Shown: one piece after another, positions 3,533 to 5,642 of the stretch
Layout: each line of letters opens with the position of its first letter
How positions within the stretch are numbered: position 1 is the stretch's first letter
Assembly (NCBI GenBank): GCA_900314375.1
Contig: OMVC01000187.1
Location: forward strand, 1 to 5,642
Direction of reading: 5' to 3'
Source: an uncultured bacterium
Lineage (GTDB): Bacteria > Cyanobacteriota > Vampirovibrionia > Gastranaerophilales > Gastranaerophilaceae
DNA length: 5,642 nt
Program-made: the position numbers and the translations under genes
The notes under the pieces: model-generated
The model's input: the letters and a program-made list of their open reading frames with translations, nothing else
Told to the model about the DNA's origin: nothing
Databases searched by the model: none

Positions 3533-5131
3533 CTATACTCTGCTAAGAGGCTTTGGGCCTGCTGCAACGATTTCAGATGGCATGTTAGGATATTTTGCAC
3601 TGAAGTTATCAGCAAACATTTGAGCCAATTTGTTAGCTTGTTCGTCGTAAGCTGCTTTATCTTCCCACATTCCGCGAGCATCAAGCATTTCTGACGGAAC
3701 ATCAGGACAAGATGTAGGATAATCAACATTGAAGATATCATGATGTTTGAATTCCACATTGTCAAATGAACCGTTCAAAGCTGCTGTAACCATTGCTCTT
3801 GTGTAAGATAATTTCATTCTCTTAGCGCCTGAAGCTGCAGAACCGCCTGCCCATCCTGTATTTACAAGATAAACTTTTGTTCCGTATTTATCAAGCTTGT
3901 CACCTAACATTTTAGCGTAAACTGAAGCATCCATCGGCATAAACGGTTCACCGAATAATGTTGAGAATGTCGGTTGAGGTTCTGTAATACCTCTTTCAGT
4001 ACCTGCTAATTTTGAAGTGAAACCTGTTACAAAGTGATACATAGCAGCGTTTTTGTCTAATCTTGAGATTGGAGGCAATACACCGAATGCATCAGCTGTT
4101 AAGAATACAACAACTTTCGGAATTCCGCCTTTTGAAGGAATTGCAGAATTGTTGATGTAATCAACAGGGTAGCCTACACGAGTGTTTTCTGTCAATGAAC
4201 CGTCAAAGAAATCTAATTCTCTAGTTTCAGGATTCATTATAACGTTTTCAACCAAAGAACCGAATTTGATAGCATGATAAATATCAGGTTCGTTTTCCTC
4301 AGTTAAGTTAATACATTTTGCATAGCATCCGCCTTCAAAGTTGAATACGCCGTCAGGTGACCAACCGTGTTCGTCATCACCGATAAGTTTTCTTGAAGGG
4401 TCTGCAGATAATGTTGTTTTACCTGTTCCTGAAAGACCGAAGAATACTGCCGTTTCACCTGTTGCAGGGTCCATATTAGCAGAGCAGTGCATAGGTAATA
4501 CATTTTTCTTTGTCATTATGTAGTTCATTGTTGCGAATACAGATTTTTTGATTTCACCTGCATATTGAGAACCGCAAATAATGATTGTATGAGCTTCATA
4601 GTCGATAGCTATACAAGCTTCGGAATTTACACCGTCAACTTCAGGATCACATTTGAATCCCGGAGCACAAAGTATTGTATAATCAGGTTCACCGTAGCTT
4701 GCTAATTCTTCAGCTGTAGGTCTGATTAATAATTGATGAATAAACAAGTTTTGACTTGCAAGTTCGTTTATTACACGGAATTTTTGAGTGTAAGTTTTGT
4801 CTGCGCCTGCATAACCGTCAAAAATAAAGATTTCTCTGTTTTGTAAATAAGATGCAATTTTTCCTTTAATAGAATTAAATTGTTCTCTTGAAATTGGGCG
4901 GTTAACTTTGCCCCATGCGATTTCGTCGTGTACTCCCGGAGTATCAACGATAAATTTATCTTTAGGTGAACGACCTGTATATTTACCTGTCGTAACAACC
5001 AAAGCACCTGTTTCTGATAAAGAACCTTCACCACGACGTAGTGCAGCTTCTGTTAATTGAGCCGGTGTCCAGTTTCTGTGAACTGCTGATGGAGAGATAA
5101 TTCCCCATTTTTCAATACCGTAAGTTTCCAT
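3533..5131 (-). CDS. pckA: ATP-dependent phosphoenolpyruvate carboxykinase
   Basis: PckA interconverts oxaloacetate plus ATP and PEP plus CO2 plus ADP in the cytoplasm. It runs in gluconeogenesis, or in the CO2-fixing direction in many fermenters. The 532-residue protein has the normal family length and all signature sites. These are TGRSPKD with substrate-binding R54, the metal ligands K196 (GEIKKS) and H215 (MHCSAN), and the P-loop GLSGTGKTTL (232-241, K238). The kinase-2 block LIGDDEHGW (249-257) provides metal ligand D253, followed by FNFEGGCYAK, and R318 is in ENTRVGYP. These mark the ATP-using, not the GTP-using, family. The start at 5131 is fixed by a consensus AGGAGG (5145-5140) 8 bases upstream. 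The gene is monocistronic, with its own promoter (5199-5171) and terminator (3474-3503). Confidence 0.98.
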   Translation of the reverse strand: METYGIEKWGIISPSAVHRNWTPAQLTEAALRRGEGSLSETGALVVTTGKYTGRSPKDKFIVDTPGVHDEIAWGKVNRPISREQFNSIKGKIASYLQNREIFIFDGYAGADKTYTQKFRVINELASQNLFIHQLLIRPTAEELASYGEPDYTILCAPGFKCDPEVDGVNSEACIAIDYEAHTIIICGSQYAGEIKKSVFATMNYIMTKKNVLPMHCSANMDPATGETAVFFGLSGTGKTTLSADPSRKLIGDDEHGWSPDGVFNFEGGCYAKCINLTEENEPDIYHAIKFGSLVENVIMNPETRELDFFDGSLTENTRVGYPVDYINNSAIPSKGGIPKVVVFLTADAFGVLPPISRLDKNAAMYHFVTGFTSKLAGTERGITEPQPTFSTLFGEPFMPMDASVYAKMLGDKLDKYGTKVYLVNTGWAGGSAASGAKRMKLSYTRAMVTAALNGSFDNVEFKHHDIFNVDYPTSCPDVPSEMLDARGMWEDKAAYDEQANKLAQMFADNFSAKYPNMPSEIVAAGPKPLSRV

Positions 5132-5139
5132 ATTAGCTT

Positions 5140-5145
5140 CCTCCT
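5140..5145 (-). promoter_or_regulatory. Consensus ribosome binding site of pckA
   Basis: AGGAGG on the minus strand, 8 bases before the ATG, is a full Shine-Dalgarno match. It shows that this organism's ribosomes use the anti-Shine-Dalgarno sequence. That makes the lack of such a site before the Nudix, vWA and XRE genes meaningful. Confidence 0.9.
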
Positions 5146-5170
5146 TTTAAAAGCGTTACTATACACATTT

Positions 5171-5199
5171 ATTGTATTACAAACACTTATAGATTGCAA
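5171..5199 (-). promoter_or_regulatory. Promoter of pckA
   Basis: On the minus strand TTGCAA (5199-5194), a 17-base spacer and TACAAT (5176-5171) form a good housekeeping promoter. The start point would be near 5164, giving a leader of about 33 bases. The word ATAAGTGT occurs in the spacer (5190-5183) and again upstream (5229-5222). A perfect palindrome GTATATAC (5205-5212) lies just upstream of the -35, at about -41 to -48. These could be regulator sites but no factor can be named. Confidence 0.72.
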
Positions 5200-5300
5200 G
5201 CCTTGTATATACTACGGTTATACACTTATTGAGGGGAATTTTAACGGAGGTTCGGAGAGCAAGCGGACAAGAGGGCAAGCTATTTATTTAATGGTAAATT

Positions 5301-5321
5301 GAAAGTGGAAAATGGAAAATT
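5301..5321. repeat. Three tandem heptamers GAAARTG / GAAAATT
   Basis: GAAAGTG, GAAAATG and GAAAATT follow one another without gaps. A 21-base segment spanning this and the next bases (5309-5329) recurs at 5574-5594 with one mismatch, again including two heptamers. Short tandem heptamers of this kind are known in cyanobacterial spacers, but similar repeats occur elsewhere. Confidence 0.55.
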
Positions 5322-5340
5322 GTTTCGTTCTTTTTATTTT

Positions 5341-5360
5341 ACCCTCCCTTGGGGGAGGGT
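5341..5360. repeat. Perfect GC-rich 8-bp hairpin, TTGG loop
   Basis: ACCCTCCC (5341-5348) pairs with GGGAGGGT (5353-5360). The flanks are not T-runs in the direction needed on either strand, so it is not a standard terminator. The high GC content contrasts sharply with the surrounding AT-rich DNA, which suggests a dispersed repeat unit inserted as such. Confidence 0.65.
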
Positions 5361-5425
5361 GTCTAAAAGGACAGGAGAGGGGTTATTGAGTCATGTTATT
5401 GCTCGGGGGTAAATGAGACAGACAA

Positions 5426-5538
5426 GTCATTGCAAGCCCGATAGGGCGTAGCAATCCCATTGATATAATATGTCAATTTGTAATTCGCCCAATTGTATCA
5501 ATGAGATTACTACACATTCTTCGAATGTTCGTAATGAC
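5426..5538. repeat. Nested palindromic element, MITE-like, 113 bp
   Basis: The element begins GTCATT and ends AATGAC (6-bp terminal inverted repeats). Inside lie a 4-bp hairpin (5436-5447, GATA loop), an 18-bp inverted repeat (5448-5465 with 5496-5513, 16 of 18 matches) and a second small hairpin (5514-5528, ACATTC/GAATGT). The whole would fold into a branched structure. The two central mismatches are C opposite A on the plus strand but G-U wobbles on the minus strand, so pairing is kept in a minus-strand RNA. No obvious target-site duplication is seen at the edges. Confidence 0.65.
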
Positions 5539-5573
5539 ATGAAGTTGCGTAGGACATGCATTATATTTAATTG

Positions 5574-5608
5574 AAAATGGAAAATTATTTCGTTATTTAA
5601 TTTTCCAT
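5574..5608. repeat. 11-bp inverted repeat overlapping the second 21-base repeat copy
   Basis: ATGGAAAATTA (5577-5587) pairs with TAATTTTCCAT (5598-5608) around a 10-base loop. The left arm lies in the second copy (5574-5594) of the 21-base repeat seen at 5309-5329. The first copy lacks the complementary right arm, so the hairpin is not a constant part of the unit. Confidence 0.5.
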
Positions 5609-5642
5609 CAAGAAGCGAGTAAAATTTTCGTATTTTGATAAT

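Larger units (their letters stand above)
5232..5642. other. Gene-free repeat-rich region right of pckA
   Basis: No open frame with coding character is seen. The region starts with a purine-rich stretch (5232-5280), then heptamer repeats (5301-5321), a GC-rich hairpin (5341-5360), a nested palindromic element (5426-5538) and a second heptamer-like hairpin (5574-5608). The distribution resembles the repeat-filled spacer at the left end of the window. Confidence 0.55.

Noticed and set aside
3482..3765. Frames on both strands within the 3' end of pckA (70 and 83 residues)
   Set aside because: They overlap the pckA coding sequence and its terminator, and the proteins look like out-of-frame translation.
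4303..5034. Further 60-87 residue frames inside pckA
   Set aside because: They are shadows of the conserved pckA frame with no ribosome site or family features.
5341..5360. GC-rich hairpin as a terminator
   Set aside because: Plus-strand sequence after the stem is GTCTAAAAGG. On the minus strand it is AAAATAAAAAG. Neither is a T-run.
5301..5594. CRISPR array
   Set aside because: Repeats are too short and irregular, and there are no uniform spacers or cas genes.

Overview
The window is AT-rich bacterial chromosome with tightly packed housekeeping genes, flanked on both sides by gene-free stretches full of palindromes. I cannot fix the organism. The traits visible are an ATP-type PEP carboxykinase, the non-mevalonate isoprenoid pathway, one exported von Willebrand A protein, and a mix of Shine-Dalgarno and apparently leaderless starts. 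These would fit an uncultured gut lineage such as Gastranaerophilales (Melainabacteria, sister to Cyanobacteria) or a low-GC Firmicute. This is a weak inference from style, not from a marker gene.

Layout. Positions 1-437 hold no gene but at least six hairpins, the longest a perfect 17-bp palindrome. Positions 438-2274 are a compact plus-strand operon: a Nudix ADP-ribose pyrophosphatase, a Cof-type HAD phosphatase (4-base ATGA overlap) and IspF (2-base gap). A secreted vWA protein with an intact metal site follows 43 bases later (2318-3043), either as the last operon gene or from its own promoter. It converges on a 73-residue XRE-type regulator on the minus strand (3071-3292). Divergent from that regulator is an unlisted 42-codon ORF (3357-3485) with a good ribosome site and a strong promoter. 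It encodes a short cationic amphipathic helix followed by an acidic tail. A bidirectional hairpin terminator (3474-3503) separates it from pckA (3533-5131, minus strand), which has a clear promoter and a consensus ribosome site. Positions 5232-5642 are gene-free and contain a GC-rich hairpin, heptamer repeats and a nested 113-bp palindromic element.

The part most worth attention is 3278-3485. A 13-bp perfect inverted repeat is centred on the -10 region between the regulator and the small ORF. Each arm supplies a TTGCC -35 element to one of two face-to-face promoters that share the central TTATAA. A second, direct 13-bp repeat (TTTGCCATACAAA) sits over the regulator's start codon and again inside the small ORF. 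This looks like a self-regulated pair of a repressor and a small membrane-active peptide that I do not recognise.

Functionally, the left operon groups nucleotide and phosphate clean-up enzymes with isoprenoid synthesis, a grouping without an obvious pathway link. pckA stands alone as a central-carbon gene.
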